A DNA stretch of 64,000 nucleotides from Strigamia acuminata. Its lineage: Eukaryota > Arthropoda > Chilopoda > Geophilomorpha > Linotaeniidae. The position numbers were made by a program, and so were the translations under genes. The notes beneath the pieces are model-generated. The model had not been told where the DNA came from. It searched no databases and was given only the letters and a program-made list of their open reading frames with translations. The stretch is taken from positions 8,148,427-8,212,426 of the forward strand of contig OX442315.1 of NCBI GenBank assembly GCA_949358305.1, written 5' to 3'. This document shows, piece by piece, positions 49,928-61,483 of this stretch. Numbering within the stretch: the first letter of the stretch is position 1; every line of letters starts with the position of its first letter.

Positions 49928-51109
49928 ATGCCGTACACGAAATCAGTTCCGACTCTGGAAGAGTTGTGTTTAGAAACCATAACCAATAATTTCGGTGTGA
50001 TGAAACACAAATTAGCGGATCAACCATCCCTGTTTACGAATAAGATATACAAATATATGTGTAAGCATTTTCGATGGGTCGTACTACCCGAAATATTCAT
50101 TAATTCCGGCACCGATTCACTCCGGAATTTGCACAGGTTTCATCTCTCCACGGATCTTTTATTGGACAAAATAGGCCGCGTTTGTAAAAACCTCGTAGGT
50201 TTACACATCGATTCATATTCATTAGATAAAAAAAGTCGTTCGCAATCTGTATCGAAACTGTTGCAAAATTTACCACGACTTCAACATTTATCCTTGAACG
50301 ACATAAAGTGTACGGATCAAATTCTATCCGCAATCGGTCAAAATTGTCCGCAATTAACGCGCCTCTCTGGTCAGTGTTGGAGTGAAGTCACAGCCGCAGG
50401 ATTTCGCTCGTTAAGCGGGTGTACGAAACTCACGTTTTTAGACACTGGTGACTCTCGAATCACGGTCGAAGTGTGTTTATTCATTCTAGACCAACTGCCT
50501 CTTTTGAAAGTGTTTAGAACGAAAGGCTGGTCCGTGCTATTTCGTGTTTTAAAACAATGTTCTAGAAGAACTTTGCGCATTTATTTGTTGCAGGAAGTGT
50601 CTTTGTTCCAGAAAATGTCGTATGTGATGGACGACTTTACGTTTCTGAACAGCAGTTTCCCAAATTTACGTCGTTTAGTCGTTGTGTTTCAAACTGCAAG
50701 TTCTTTTTCGACGTTGTGCGGCAACAACGTAAACTTACTGCAACGACTGACCAGTCTGAATCTGCAGTGTAATGTAGGTGAATTGCAATTGAAAACGCTT
50801 CTGCTTCAGTGTGAGAATTTAGAGGACTTATTAGTTATAGATTGTGCGGCATTTACTGACGATTTGATTCTGGAGCTTGCCAAATTAAATTGTTTTGCGC
50901 GTCTAAAAGTTTTGAGGTTACAGTGGTTACGTTCGGTTAGTTTGACGTCGATCATGAAGTTGATAGAAATGCGAAGTCCGTTGAAGAAAGTGACGTTCAA
51001 AACATGTTTAAATTTAGGCCGTTCCGATTACGAAGCAATTAAACGTTATGTGAAAATTCGCAACTTGGATTTCAAAGTTAAATTGTTCGTAGGCTTTAGT
51101 TTCATCTAA
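49928..51109 (+). CDS. LRR gene 9, intact, second subfamily
   Basis: 393 aa from ATG 49928 (MPYTKS). The BC-box-like motif is TLEELCLETI (residues 9-18), followed by ADQPSLFTNKIYKYM where the other subfamily has ADQPSEIIGMIYERM. LRRs: CKNLVGLHIDS, LPRLQHLSLND, CPQLTRLSG, CTKLTFLDTGDS, LPLLKVFRTK, FPNLRRLVVV, CENLEDLLVIDC, FARLKVLRL. No stop or frameshift. Subfamily member with LRR gene 11. Cytosolic or nuclear degron-receptor role inferred as for gene 1. Confidence 0.85.
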   Translation: MPYTKSVPTLEELCLETITNNFGVMKHKLADQPSLFTNKIYKYMCKHFRWVVLPEIFINSGTDSLRNLHRFHLSTDLLLDKIGRVCKNLVGLHIDSYSLDKKSRSQSVSKLLQNLPRLQHLSLNDIKCTDQILSAIGQNCPQLTRLSGQCWSEVTAAGFRSLSGCTKLTFLDTGDSRITVEVCLFILDQLPLLKVFRTKGWSVLFRVLKQCSRRTLRIYLLQEVSLFQKMSYVMDDFTFLNSSFPNLRRLVVVFQTASSFSTLCGNNVNLLQRLTSLNLQCNVGELQLKTLLLQCENLEDLLVIDCAAFTDDLILELAKLNCFARLKVLRLQWLRSVSLTSIMKLIEMRSPLKKVTFKTCLNLGRSDYEAIKRYVKIRNLDFKVKLFVGFSFI

Positions 51110-51247
51110 TTTAGGCCACCAGAATTGTGAATATAGACCAATACTTATTCCTATTTCAGTATTTTCCAAACATCCTTTCTGTTATAGATAATGAAATTAA
51201 ATATTTTAACAAAAGCAAATTTTGTCCCCTTTTTTCATTCAGTAGGG

Positions 51248-51531
51248 CAGCGGTCGGCAACGGGCGGACCGCGGAATCGCGGAAGGTCTAAACTTGGACC
51301 GCCAAATATTGTTAAATAACTTATCTATTTAATTGATATTTTTATATAACTAGTTTTAGAGGTAGATACATAGCTCTTGCTATGCTGTGCTGTGTTTTAT
51401 ACATATAATTACTTAAATGAGTCAAAATAAAAATTTAAAACCAGGAAGTATTATAACTTGTTTTTTTCTGGACCTCGATAAAAATTTTCAATAGTATCCG
51501 GACCCCACTTAAAATTACTTGCCGACCCCTG
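51248..51531. mobile_element. hAT-type MITE, copy 1
   Basis: 284 bp, no coding capacity. Ends CAGCGGTCGGCAA and (inverted) CAGGGGTCGGCAA, a hAT-like terminal repeat. Perfect 8-bp duplication CAGTAGGG (51240-51247, 51532-51539), the hAT signature. Confidence 0.9.
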
Positions 51532-51904
51532 CAGTAGGGGTTTTGGATTTACAAGGGGAGCACATGTATAAGACACCCACAGATTGTTGCAAAATTAAAC
51601 GTGAAAGATTGTTATATCATGCTGAATGAGATCGTAAAATAATTTTATTCCATAAACAGCCAAGAATGTAAACAATGAGCTCAAAGTTTGCACTATTTTG
51701 TCTGTGTATACATCCAATCTGAGCAATCAGGACTACGTAGTGTATGAATACTGTAAACAGCAGTTGTTAGGTAAAAAATAGTTCCAAGATCCAAGTTGTT
51801 ATCATTTGATATTCAATGATGTCATTTCATCATTTGATATCACATGACATATGACATCAGAACTTTGTTCACCAACATGACTGTCTTCATGAAGACAATA
51901 ATAG

Positions 51905-51985
51905 TTTGTAGTGGTGGTCCAGTGGTTAAGGCAATGGACTAGCTATCTTTCCATACCGATTCAAATCCTGGTGTGTGTGAAAATT
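51905..51985 (+). repeat. tRNA-like sequence, probable SINE head
   Basis: Has a Pol III A box (TGGTCCAGTGG, about 51915) and B box (GATTCAAATCC, about 51958) at tRNA spacing. It lacks a paired acceptor stem, so not a functional tRNA gene. An AT-rich tail with T runs follows. A tRNA-derived SINE or tRNA pseudogene. Confidence 0.5.
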
Positions 51986-52319
51986 TTTACTTTTTTTTAA
52001 ATTTATTTTTAGCAGTAATTTTAATGTTTGTAATTTTATATTTGTTAAAAAATTAAAATTAATTTATTAAAGTTTTCTAAAAACAGTTCAGTTTCAATTT
52101 ACTGAAAATGTCAAACCTGCTCTATTATTTTCTGCGCCTTAAACAAGTGCAAACACCGTCAAAACTAGCTATTACTTGCCACTAGTTTAATTATATGCGT
52201 AGTGATATTCTCTTACACCTTTTGAGAAATTAAGCTAAGTGTACACCTTTTTTATTAACCACACCGCCAGATTCATCTTGTTAAATATAAATTGTGTTGC
52301 ACAACCAGCGACCCGAACA

Positions 52320-52591
52320 AACATGTCTGATCTTTGATGTGTTATGGGAAAATTACAGCATCAGATAATTGCAAATAATAATTAGTCATACCGATGTTTA
52401 TACATTTTTAGACAAATGTTTGCACTTGGCGCATAAGACAGAAAAAAAATGTGGGAAAAAACAGCTTTTGTTACAAATTTTAAGTTTATTGTCTATGAAA
52501 AAAATGTTTGAAAAATAGCAAAATAGAAACAAAAATTGGTCAGTATGCCAAATTGTGTGTAGGCCTAAAATAAATGACCATAAGTGGAAAT
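52320..52591 (-). repeat. LRR tail repeat, inverted copy
   Basis: Reverse complement of the tail after LRR genes 3 and 7 (ATGTCTGATCTTTGATGTGTTATGG ... TAAGTTTATTGTCTATG). It provides the 3' UTR of LRR gene 10. Confidence 0.65.
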
Positions 52592-53755
52592 TTAATGAAA
52601 CTTCAAATCCAAGTTGTGAATTTTCGCATAACATTTAATTTTTTTAAGAGTGAATTCGTCGAAATTACGACAATCTCTCAAGTATAACTTTTCCAACGGA
52701 CTTTGCATTTTCACCAATCTCATGATCGAAACCAAACTAACCGAATCACAACCAATTAACTCCAAAAGTTTCAAACGTTTAAAGCCATTCGCTCCGACTA
52801 AATCCAGAATCAAATTGTCAGTAAGAATAACACAATTTACAACAATTAAAACTTCTAAATTCTCACACCGCTGCAGAAGCGTTTTCAATTGCAATTCACT
52901 CACATCATTTTCAATGCCGTACAGCATTAGAGTGGTCAGTCGTTGCAGTACGTTAATGTTGTTGCTGCACAGTACCGAGGCAAAATTCACGTCAATATTC
53001 CAAATAGATAACCCTCGTAAATTTGGGAAAGTGGTGTTAACAAACATGACGTCATCCCGATTAAGATCGACGAACATTGTCTCCAAAAAGTAGGTGCGCA
53101 AAGTTGGGTTTGATCGTCGTCTTAAAGCACGAAATATCTCGCTCCAACTAGGCGATACTGTTTGAAACTCTTTCAAAAGAGGCAGTCCGTCTAGAAGGAA
53201 CAAAAACACGTCGACTGACGGTCCGTGACACCAGAGGCACAAAAACGTCAGTTTCGTGCATTTGATTAATGGACGAAATGTTGCATTTGCGACTTCAGAT
53301 AGATCAGTAATAGAAAGTTTGGTCAATTGCGGGCAATTTCGACCGATTGTGGCTACGAATTGATCCGTGCAGCTTATGCCGGACAAGGATAAATGTTGAA
53401 GTCGTGGTAAATCTGCCAACAGTTGGGTTACAGATTGTAAACATACAAGTATATCTGAATGTAAAAAATCTAAATCTAAAATGAAGAGGTTTTTACACAC
53501 GACGCCTATTTTATCCAATACGAGATCGACGGGCAGACCAAACTTGTTGACATTCCGTAGTGATTTGGTGCCGGGATGAATGAAGATTTCCGCAGCTAAA
53601 TTGGTTTGCGGAAATTGCCGACACATTCGTTCATATATCATGCCGATAATTTCGGATGGCTGATCCGCTAATTTGTGTTCCAACGCAACGAAATTGGTGA
53701 TTACCGTATTTAAACACATTTCTTCCAGACTCGGAACTGATTTCCTGTACGGCAT
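52592..53755 (-). CDS. LRR gene 10, intact
   Basis: 387 aa from ATG 53755 (MPYRKS). BC-box-like SLEEMCLNTV at residues 9-18. LRRs: CKNLFILDLDFL, LPRLQHLSLSG, CPQLTKLSITDL, CTKLTFLCLW, LPLLKEF, FPNLRGLSIWNI, CENLEVLIVVNC, FKRLKLLELIGC. No interruption. Complete promoter with octamer ATTTGCAT at 53796-53803, 48 bp before the ATG. Closest in structure to gene 1. Confidence 0.87.
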   Translation of the reverse strand: MPYRKSVPSLEEMCLNTVITNFVALEHKLADQPSEIIGMIYERMCRQFPQTNLAAEIFIHPGTKSLRNVNKFGLPVDLVLDKIGVVCKNLFILDLDFLHSDILVCLQSVTQLLADLPRLQHLSLSGISCTDQFVATIGRNCPQLTKLSITDLSEVANATFRPLIKCTKLTFLCLWCHGPSVDVFLFLLDGLPLLKEFQTVSPSWSEIFRALRRRSNPTLRTYFLETMFVDLNRDDVMFVNTTFPNLRGLSIWNIDVNFASVLCSNNINVLQRLTTLMLYGIENDVSELQLKTLLQRCENLEVLIVVNCVILTDNLILDLVGANGFKRLKLLELIGCDSVSLVSIMRLVKMQSPLEKLYLRDCRNFDEFTLKKIKCYAKIHNLDLKFH

Positions 53756-53937
53756 GTTCACTAGAAGCACTTACGGTTGAATGAATGATCAAACTATTTG
53801 CATACATCCAGCGAGAAACGTAAGACGAACATATTTACCAACGACTATCATTGGTTATTTGAATTTTCAACACCCCTAGTGGGCATTTTATCATCTAATA
53901 AGTGGATTAAAAAATTAACCAATCATTCCACTGTGTT
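53756..53937 (-). promoter_or_regulatory. Promoter of LRR gene 10
   Basis: Mirror image of the gene 1 block: octamer, GCGAGAAACGTAAGACGAACATATT, TCATTGGTTATTTGA, then TTAACCAATCAT about 90 bp further. It ends where an LRR fragment begins. Confidence 0.55.
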
Positions 53938-54180
53938 CATTCATTCCGGCACCAAATCACTACGGAATGTCAACAACTTTGGTCTGTTCATCGATGTCGT
54001 ATTGGGTAAAATAGGCGTCGTGTGTAAAAACCTCTTACCCTTAAAGTTAGATTCACCACATTGTGAATATAGACCAATACTTATTCCTATTTCAGTATTT
54101 TCCAATCATTCTTTCTGTTATACATAATAAAATTAAATATTTTAACAAAAGCAGATTTTGTCAATTTTATTTTGTTGCAT
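53938..54180 (+). pseudogene. LRR 5' fragment joined to a gene-9-type tail
   Basis: About 40 codons (FIHSGTKSLRNVNNFGLFIDVV...VCKNLL) begin with no start codon and jump at about 54057 into the 3' UTR seen after LRR gene 9 (GAATATAGACCAATACTTATTCC). Product of recombination between paralogues. Confidence 0.75.
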
Positions 54181-55249
54181 TTTTTGCCCAGTGATAAAAG
54201 ATACAATCTAGAAAATGTGGAAGTGCGTTGTCAAAAGATGCGGAGACGTGTTTATTTCACTAGCTGCTTTCAAAAACTAAAATATTTTGTGTTTTACTTC
54301 AATTTTAAACCAAAAATGACATCATTTCATGTTTAAACCCTTGTTAAAACTTAAAATATACTTAAACTAAAATTGTTATTTTTATTTTTGAATGCAGCTA
54401 CGGTAGTGTTAAAATGCTCCCTTTTAACATAACATAGCAAACGTTTAAGGATAGAGTCATTGGTGAGTAAAAGAGTCAACATTCAGTAGTGCAACGGTCG
54501 GCAACAGGCGGACCGCAGAAGGTCTAAATTTGGACCGCCAAATATTGTTAAATAACTTACCTACCTATTCAATTTAATTAATATTTTTATATAACTAGTT
54601 TTAGAGGTAGATACATAGCTGTTGCTATGCTGTGCTGTGTTTTATACATATAATTACTTAAATGAGTCAAAATAAAAGTTTAAAACTAGGAAGTATTATA
54701 ACTTGTTTTTTTCTGGACCTCGATAAAAATTTTCAATAGTATCCGGACCCCACTTAAATTTACTTGCCGACCCCTGCAGTAGGGGTTTTGGATTTAGACG
54801 ATATTGGATGACGCAGAACCAGAAGTGTACAAGAATTGTCATAAATTATCAGAAGTTGTGGTGACCCTGAAGTGCTCTTTTGTATTTTTTAATAAATAAA
54901 AAGTCACCACTCGTACGAACGAGTCCAATTTTTCCAGGCGAGTCTGCCTCGCCATTTTGTGTGCAACAAACACCGTTTGTTGCGCGCGAAATCTTCCTTT
55001 GTTCCGCGTGAGCTTTGTTGCTCACGTTTCATTTCTATTTCCTTCCTCATTAGTCTTAATTTCTAGTCAAATAATTTATTATATTTCATAAATTATACTG
55101 TAAATTCACCGTTTGAGATCACCAAAAAGGCACAGTAGACTTGTTCTTGACCATGACCATCAAAGCATGTTTTATTTTTGCGAGACCAGCAAATCAGTAA
55201 TTAAGTAACTACATTCAGTTTTTCAATATAAATATTCATAAATTAGACT
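54181..55249. other. Spacer with MITE copy 2 and a hairpin array
   Basis: 54181-54480 is AT-rich with nothing recognisable. Then MITE copy 2 (54492-54776), then 54857 onward, which starts TGTGGTGACC like the gypsy-1/2 LTRs and has four consecutive stem-loops (54909-55026). Possibly a degraded solo LTR. Confidence 0.5.
54492..54776. mobile_element. hAT-type MITE, copy 2
   Basis: 285 bp, nearly identical to 51248-51531, starting CAACGGTCGGCAA. The flanks CAGTAGTG/CAGTAGGG and the following GGTTTTGGATTTA are shared with copy 1, so it spread with its surroundings and not by a separate transposition. Confidence 0.85.
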
Positions 55250-55485
55250 TACGACTGTTCGATGGGTAGATCGCCAGTTCTTAGTAGCTGGAACGTCCCA
55301 AAGGGGCGCTGAAATCCCTATTAATAAATAAACTTGTACTGTATATCAAACAGCGAAAACCGGAAACGTTTTGCACCAATTGCGTCGTGGTATAGTTTGG
55401 GTGCGGACCTACTATTTTCGACTTTTCAGCCACGGGTTTGTTCGTGGAACTTGCACATTGATTCATTCAATTGTGTTGTCAACAT
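55250..55485 (+). promoter_or_regulatory. Promoter region of LRR gene 11
   Basis: Shares CTTAGTAGCTGGAACGTCCC, then AAGGGGCGCTGAAATCCC and ATTAATAAATAA with LRR gene 9, at a similar distance from the ATG. Confidence 0.5.
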
Positions 55486-55666
55486 GCCGTACAGGAGATC
55501 AGCTGCGAGCCTGGAAGAAATGTGTTTAGACACCATAATCGATAATTTCCGTGCGATGAAACACAAATTAGCGGATCAACCATCCCTGTTTACGAATATG
55601 ATATACAAACATATTTGCCAGCATTCTCTAGATACCGGTGTATGGTGCATGCGTCACAAAATATTC

Positions 55667-56157
55667 TGTTAAACTTGAAGTAAATAAAAGGATATTCAAA
55701 GTTTACCAATCAATTTCTAAAGTCCTTGACTACAAGTGGATGTAACAGTTGAAAATCGCGTTGAAGTCCAAGATGGCGTTGGAGTATAAAGGAGCACGAC
55801 CACACAGTTTTAGTTGAAAAAGTACACTGAGTTTATTCTATTCATAAAAGGAAAAGGAAATGCAAATGACACGGTTCACAGAACCAATCACAAGCATCCG
55901 TAAGATAGGGGAATGACGTGTTCAGGTGGAGGAATGCAAACGGATTAAAAAGGATTAGCAATTTGAGATTCCAATAAAAATGAACAGGTCAGAACATACA
56001 AATGAAAATAAAAGACATATTATAACAAATTGGCAAAATCACAAATTCAATATCAAATTCTCGAACAAAAAATGGAAATACAAAGTAACAACATAAATTC
56101 AACAATATTAATACGACTCAAATAACAATTCACACGTAAAATCATCCGATTTTCACA
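55667..56157 (-). repeat. BEL 3' LTR
   Basis: Minus strand TGTGAAAATCGGATG ... GTTTAACA. Its first bases close the pol ORF (stop at 56155-56153). Confidence 0.95.
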
Positions 56158-59100
56158 CTGCCGGGCGGGGATCGATTGACTCCACTTCTAAGCGTACGAG
56201 ACGTTGTATCGGTCGGCGCAAATGTTCTCCATTGGCAAGCGCCATTTCACACGATCTGATTTTATTATCTCGACCCCGCTTAACTTCGACCACTCGACCC
56301 ATCTTCCACTTTAGACGTGGTTTAAATGGTTCTTCAATTATGACGACGTCGTTCAACTGGAGTTCTCGCACGCCTGGTTTGCCCGTTTGAATTTTTAGAT
56401 CCGTCAAATATTCCCGAGACCAACGATTCCAGAATGAGAGCAATACGCGTTGTTGGTAGCGCCATTGTCGAATAAACTGCTTCTGCGTCGGTTCGAGGCT
56501 GTTTGTTGCTCCTGAGTCGGGCAGGTGAGTCAACATTACGCCGGTCAAAAAGTGTGCGGGTGTGAGCGGTTCAATTTCGTCCGGATTGTCGTAAACATAG
56601 GTGATCGGTCTGCGATTAATAACTGCTTCAGTCTGCACAAGAAAAGTCCCAAGTTGATAGAAGTTCAAGTGCGCCGAACCGATAGCTTTCCTTAAACACC
56701 TCTTGACCGTCTGCACCATCCTCTCCCAGAACCCGCCCCACCACGGTCCATTCTCGACGATGAATCTCCACTCGATCCCTTTTTGGGCCAAATAATTTCG
56801 AAATGTCTCGTCCTTCGTGTGGTTTAAGAGTGAAGCTAGCTCTTTGTGGGCGCGGTGGAACGTGGTCCCGTTGTCACTATATATTATTTTCGGTAGTCCC
56901 CTGCGACCAATGAAGCGCTCAAACGCTCCCAAAAAGTCCGTAGTTGCTAGTGAGGGCACCAATTCCAAGTGGACTGCTCGAATGGTTGCACAAGTAAATA
57001 CAGCTACATACGATTTAGTTTTCCGTCCTTTTACTATTATTGGCCCTGCAAAATCGACACCGGTGACTGCAAACGGTTGAGTTTTTGACGTCCTGTCGGC
57101 TGGGAGGGCGCCTGGCACTTCTCGCATCAGACGGCCGTTGATTCTTTTGCAGACGACGCATCGTTCCAACATCGTCTTCAAGGTCCTCCTTGCGGATGGT
57201 GTCCAGTAGTTTTCTCGAAATTTGGATAGCGTGGACGTCAGTCCGCAATGGAGGACCTGTAAATGTGAGAATCGCAAAATCAGTTCCGTAAGTTTGTGTT
57301 TAGGTGGCAAAATCAAAGGTTGTGTTGCAGTGGGCAAGTCTCGCGACTCATGCAGTCTATTTCGCAGCTCAATCAGTCCCATTTCGTTTAGTCGTGGATT
57401 TAGGTCTCGCAGCTTCGACTCTCCATGAACTGGCTTGCCATCTTTCATCCTTTCGATTTCTCGGCCATAAACCTCTGCTTGTGCGATTGCAATTAAGCTG
57501 AGTTTCGCTCGTTTCAGTTCGGCTGCCCTCAATGGACCTCGATCGCGTTGACTGGCGTCTGTTTGTCGTTTTCCAGCGTTGTTCGTGAACCTGAAAACCC
57601 ATGCCAGCGTTCGGATCGCCTTTGACAACGATCCAAACCTGTCAAACGGAAAAATATTAGTCTTTGTTGCCTGCACCGCCTCGACGTGAATTTCTGCAGT
57701 TTCTTCATCGTCTTGCTCCTCGACTGTATCTGGCAGCACCTTTGGCCAATTCTGGCGGCTTCCACGCAGCCAATCTGGTCCTTGCCACCAAAGTCGGTCG
57801 GAAATCATTGCTTCTGCGTCCATTCCCCTCGTTAGGCGGTCAGCTGGATTTTCTATTCCAGGAACGTGTTTCCATTCTTCAATTCTCGATTTTTCTCTTA
57901 TTTCCAAGACTCGATTATGCACGAAGGTCGGTGGTCGTTTGGACGTGTTTCCAATCCAGTGGAGGCATATTTGCGAATCTGTCCAAAAAAATATTTCACC
58001 TGGCATCACCAACTCCTTAATTTGGTCGGAGAGGCGCACAGCAATCAATGCTCCCATGAGTTCAAGTTTTGGTAGAGTTAGTGGTTTGACAGGAGCTACA
58101 CGACACTTTGAAATTATAAAATTTGTTTTGATCAAGTCACCAGTACTGTTCTGTATATAGGCCACTGCCCCGTATGCCTTCGGACTTGCGTCGCAAAATA
58201 TGTGCACTTCACACTGGTCGAACTCGTCCAATCCTAACCATCGTGGAATTTGAATGTATCTCAACGTGGGAATTTGGTCGGTCCATTTTTTCCAGTCGGT
58301 GAGCAATTCGTTGCCCAATTCGTCGTCCCATGGCAGGTTCTTGAGCCACAGGGATTGGAAGAACATTCGTGCAGTCACCGTGAATGGCGTGGCAAATCCT
58401 AAAGGGTCGAATATTTGAGACGTTATTTTTATTACTTCTCTTTTTGTTGTTTTCTTGCAAGATGGGCAAGTTTCTTCGACCGCTAGACCCAATTCGTCCG
58501 AGTTTGGGTTCCACTTGACTCCCAACACTTTGGTCTCTTCATCTGACATCAGCTGAGAGTCAGTGGGATTTTCCTCGCGAAATTTTGTTCTTAGTTCTGG
58601 CGAATTGGTCTGCCACTTGGCGAGTTCCATGCCGGCTGCTACAAAAATCAGATTAGCTTGTCGGAATGTTACCAGCGCTTCAGCGTCGTTTTTGAGCGAA
58701 GAGATGAAGTCGTCCACGTACAGGCATCGCATTAGCAACTTCACAGTGTTGGGGTACTGTTTCTCGAATTTGCGCAGGTGGTGTCGGATGGTCGCGCTCA
58801 ACAGAAATGGGCTCGGAGTAGCGCCAAATAATACTCGAGTTTGTCGTAGTATTTTCAGCAGTGCCTTTCCTACGCCGTCCCAGTGTTCATCAATCCAGAA
58901 GAATCTCGTTGCGTCGCGGTCCTTCAAGGCGATTTCGATCATGTGAAACGCCTTTTTGATGTCTCCCACGATGGCCACTCTTCCGAGACGAAATCCCAAC
59001 AGCACAAATATTAATGACGGCAAAAAATTGATACCTTTCGACAAGCAGTCGTTCAAGGAGAGATGTCCCTTCCGATGTGAAGATGCATCAAATACCACTC

Positions 59101-61426
59101 TCAATTTTGTGGTTACGCGTTCTTCCTTGATGACTGGGCTGTGTGGCATGTAGTAAATGGGTCCTGTTGCCGTTTGATTCGGAATTTCTTCAACAATGCC
59201 TGTTTTCAGTTGTTCGTCGATGACTTTCTTGTATTCCAAATACAGGTTGGGTTGTTTTCTGAAACGACGGATTAGTGACATGATACGTTGCTCGGCGCCT
59301 CGATAGTTGTCGTCCAGCTCGTTGCTATTCACAATCCACGGCAGCTCCACTGAATAATTCGATCCCGTCCACTTGATTGTCTTTTCGAACTTTTCCAACG
59401 TCTCAGCGTCGTCGTTCGTTTCGACCGACTCGTGGCGGACTCCGATCGGTTCCAGCTCCCACATCCGGCGCAAAAGATCATCTGTTGATGGGGTAAGTGT
59501 TATTTTGTTAATTCTCACCGGTGCAGCAATGACTCTCGTTCCGTTTGTAGTCTGTCCGTGTAATGTCCAACCAAATTTCGTTTTTACTGCAATCAAGTTT
59601 TCTTCCAAAAATTCTGTTTGTCCAGTCATCACTCGCCAGTAATGGTCCACTCCAATTAGCAGGTCCACTTCCTTCGAATGCAACGTAACTTGCTTGCAGG
59701 CCACTTCGATTTTTCTTCGTTGTAGTTCCGCTTTGAGTTGTTTGTTCGGTTGTTCTCCAGGAGTGGACGTGACGTGGTCAGCTTCGATGGCTTCAATTGT
59801 GACTGCTGGCGACTTCGAGTTGGCGGGGCTGAGGACTAACTCGACTCTGTTGCGAACTTCTGATCTGGGCTCTTGCCCAAACACGGCCAAATTTATTGTT
59901 TCAGTGCCTAAAATTCTCAAATTCAGTTTTTTAGTCAACTCAGAGCGTATGAAGGTACGTTGGGCTCCCCCATCGATATAGCACACTCCCAAAGCTGAGT
60001 GCGTTGGTCCGGCCATCTTCACCATCTGCACCATCAAAAATTCGGACTTGGGTGGACAGGTGGTAACAACTGCGTTGGTGTGGGTGATTCCCTCGCCGGC
60101 TTCTGTAGCTTTTGGTGTGTCGCACACGTGGGTGTGATGCGCTCCCTCGCAGCTGTAACATTTCATGCGAGCCCTACATTCTTCCGTCTTGTGGGGCACT
60201 TTCCCCAAGCATCTCATGCAAATCCCCTTTTTCTGCAGTCTTTTACGTCTCTCCTCCATCGTGAGCGGGCATCTTTTTCGATTGTGTTCTGTGGAATCGC
60301 AAAATTGACATTTCATTATTAATACTGACAGTTGTGACGCCGATCCCGATCGAGGTTCCTTTTCTTTTCGACTAAATCGTCCTTTGTTGGGGAGATTGTT
60401 GTCCGACGTTTTGTTGTGAGACGTTTCTGGCTTCGATTGGGTTTTTAGCATGTCGTATTTGGCGTGTTTAGCTATGTGATCACTCAACCAGTCCATCAAC
60501 CTTGCTATCGACCTCTCTCCGTCGCAGTCTTTGTCATATTCCATGATTATACTGCGCGGAACAGCCGACGACAGCACGGGGAAAATGGTCCGCTGTATTT
60601 CTGCCAAAGGCACGTCAATGTTGGCTAAATTTTCTATGTTAACTTCCACGTGTCTGTGGAGTTTTTGTAAACCCATTCGATCTCGCTCGCTGCTAACAGA
60701 TGGCAAATTTATGAGATTAGACAGGTATTTATTTTCGAGTACGATTTTATCGCCGTATTTCTTCTGCAGACGTGCGATTGCGACGGTGTAATTTCCTGCG
60801 GTGATTTCGAGTGCTTTTATATCGTCGAGCGCCTCTCCAACCAGGTAATTTCTTAAATATAAAAGTTTATTTGTTCCATCCAATTGTTCATCGTCTCCGA
60901 CTTGGATAGAAAATGTCTTCCAAAACCCTCCCCATTCTTCTGGCTTACGCCCGTCAAACTTAGGTATTTCTAGCGGCTTACGTTTGATGAATGGCTGGCC
61001 GTTCGTCGGGGTCGTGCGTGGTGTTGCCGCCGTCACTGCTGCGGTAATAGCCGCCGCTAGTGCGTCGATGTCCGCCGGTTGCGCGTCCGCGTTCGGTTGT
61101 GGATTCTGGGGTAAATTAGGCGGGTAATTCATTTGAGTGTACCTGCTTAGATCGGCTCTTGATGCGGCCAAGCGGTCCTCCAATGCGTCGAGTGCTATTA
61201 CGGTCTCGTCAATCTCCTGGTCGTTTTTTGCTTGATCCAGTGTGGCGTCGAACGTTTGTTGCACTCGCTTCTGTTTTTGTTCGAGCTGTTGCAGCCATAA
61301 TTCGATTGTGGCTTGCGGAATTGCAGCTCGCCCATTCAGCGCAGTGGTTATCGTGGTCAGGAGTGTTTCCGTGACCATCATGGCCGCTCGGAATGCTTTG
61401 TTCTTTAACTCGAAATTTCTCACCAT
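56153..61426 (-). CDS. gag-pol: BEL/Pao gag-pol polyprotein
   Basis: 1,757 aa, ATG 61426. N-terminal helices; Pao gag core, DUF1759 type (about 150-300: [16 protein letters not shown]); CCHC-type knuckles (about 370-440: [42 protein letters not shown]); Pao aspartic protease with DGGA in place of DSGA; reverse transcriptase with GDIKKAFH and YVDD; RNase H with [10 protein letters not shown] and WTDSQ; integrase zinc finger and DDE core ([21 protein letters not shown]); C-terminal DUF5641-type domain ([16 protein letters not shown]). Uninterrupted. One frame throughout, as usual for BEL. Confidence 0.96.
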   Translation of the reverse strand: MVRNFELKNKAFRAAMMVTETLLTTITTALNGRAAIPQATIELWLQQLEQKQKRVQQTFDATLDQAKNDQEIDETVIALDALEDRLAASRADLSRYTQMNYPPNLPQNPQPNADAQPADIDALAAAITAAVTAATPRTTPTNGQPFIKRKPLEIPKFDGRKPEEWGGFWKTFSIQVGDDEQLDGTNKLLYLRNYLVGEALDDIKALEITAGNYTVAIARLQKKYGDKIVLENKYLSNLINLPSVSSERDRMGLQKLHRHVEVNIENLANIDVPLAEIQRTIFPVLSSAVPRSIIMEYDKDCDGERSIARLMDWLSDHIAKHAKYDMLKTQSKPETSHNKTSDNNLPNKGRFSRKEKEPRSGSASQLSVLIMKCQFCDSTEHNRKRCPLTMEERRKRLQKKGICMRCLGKVPHKTEECRARMKCYSCEGAHHTHVCDTPKATEAGEGITHTNAVVTTCPPKSEFLMVQMVKMAGPTHSALGVCYIDGGAQRTFIRSELTKKLNLRILGTETINLAVFGQEPRSEVRNRVELVLSPANSKSPAVTIEAIEADHVTSTPGEQPNKQLKAELQRRKIEVACKQVTLHSKEVDLLIGVDHYWRVMTGQTEFLEENLIAVKTKFGWTLHGQTTNGTRVIAAPVRINKITLTPSTDDLLRRMWELEPIGVRHESVETNDDAETLEKFEKTIKWTGSNYSVELPWIVNSNELDDNYRGAEQRIMSLIRRFRKQPNLYLEYKKVIDEQLKTGIVEEIPNQTATGPIYYMPHSPVIKEERVTTKLRVVFDASSHRKGHLSLNDCLSKGINFLPSLIFVLLGFRLGRVAIVGDIKKAFHMIEIALKDRDATRFFWIDEHWDGVGKALLKILRQTRVLFGATPSPFLLSATIRHHLRKFEKQYPNTVKLLMRCLYVDDFISSLKNDAEALVTFRQANLIFVAAGMELAKWQTNSPELRTKFREENPTDSQLMSDEETKVLGVKWNPNSDELGLAVEETCPSCKKTTKREVIKITSQIFDPLGFATPFTVTARMFFQSLWLKNLPWDDELGNELLTDWKKWTDQIPTLRYIQIPRWLGLDEFDQCEVHIFCDASPKAYGAVAYIQNSTGDLIKTNFIISKCRVAPVKPLTLPKLELMGALIAVRLSDQIKELVMPGEIFFWTDSQICLHWIGNTSKRPPTFVHNRVLEIREKSRIEEWKHVPGIENPADRLTRGMDAEAMISDRLWWQGPDWLRGSRQNWPKVLPDTVEEQDDEETAEIHVEAVQATKTNIFPFDRFGSLSKAIRTLAWVFRFTNNAGKRQTDASQRDRGPLRAAELKRAKLSLIAIAQAEVYGREIERMKDGKPVHGESKLRDLNPRLNEMGLIELRNRLHESRDLPTATQPLILPPKHKLTELILRFSHLQVLHCGLTSTLSKFRENYWTPSARRTLKTMLERCVVCKRINGRLMREVPGALPADRTSKTQPFAVTGVDFAGPIIVKGRKTKSYVAVFTCATIRAVHLELVPSLATTDFLGAFERFIGRRGLPKIIYSDNGTTFHRAHKELASLLNHTKDETFRNYLAQKGIEWRFIVENGPWWGGFWERMVQTVKRCLRKAIGSAHLNFYQLGTFLVQTEAVINRRPITYVYDNPDEIEPLTPAHFLTGVMLTHLPDSGATNSLEPTQKQFIRQWRYQQRVLLSFWNRWSREYLTDLKIQTGKPGVRELQLNDVVIIEEPFKPRLKWKMGRVVEVKRGRDNKIRSCEMALANGEHLRRPIQRLVRLEVESIDPRPAV

Positions 61427-61465
61427 TTTAGTAGATTTTTAGATGAATTCGGAATTCAAAATGTT

Positions 61466-61483
61466 CCCGGGTTTCGGCACCAA
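61466..61483 (-). promoter_or_regulatory. BEL primer binding site (tRNA-Phe)
   Basis: Minus strand TGGTGCCGAAACCCGGGA, one base inside the LTR, is complementary to the 3' end of metazoan tRNA-Phe (acceptor strand TTTCGGC, A, CCA). The same site occurs in the truncated BEL at about 16699-16716. Confidence 0.7.

Larger units (their letters stand above)
51110..52319. other. Spacer with MITE and tRNA-like sequence
   Basis: After the LRR gene 9 3' UTR come a hAT-type MITE (51248-51531), a tRNA-like SINE head (about 51905-51985) followed by an A/T-rich tail, and about 330 bp of AT-rich sequence with nothing recognisable. Confidence 0.6.
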
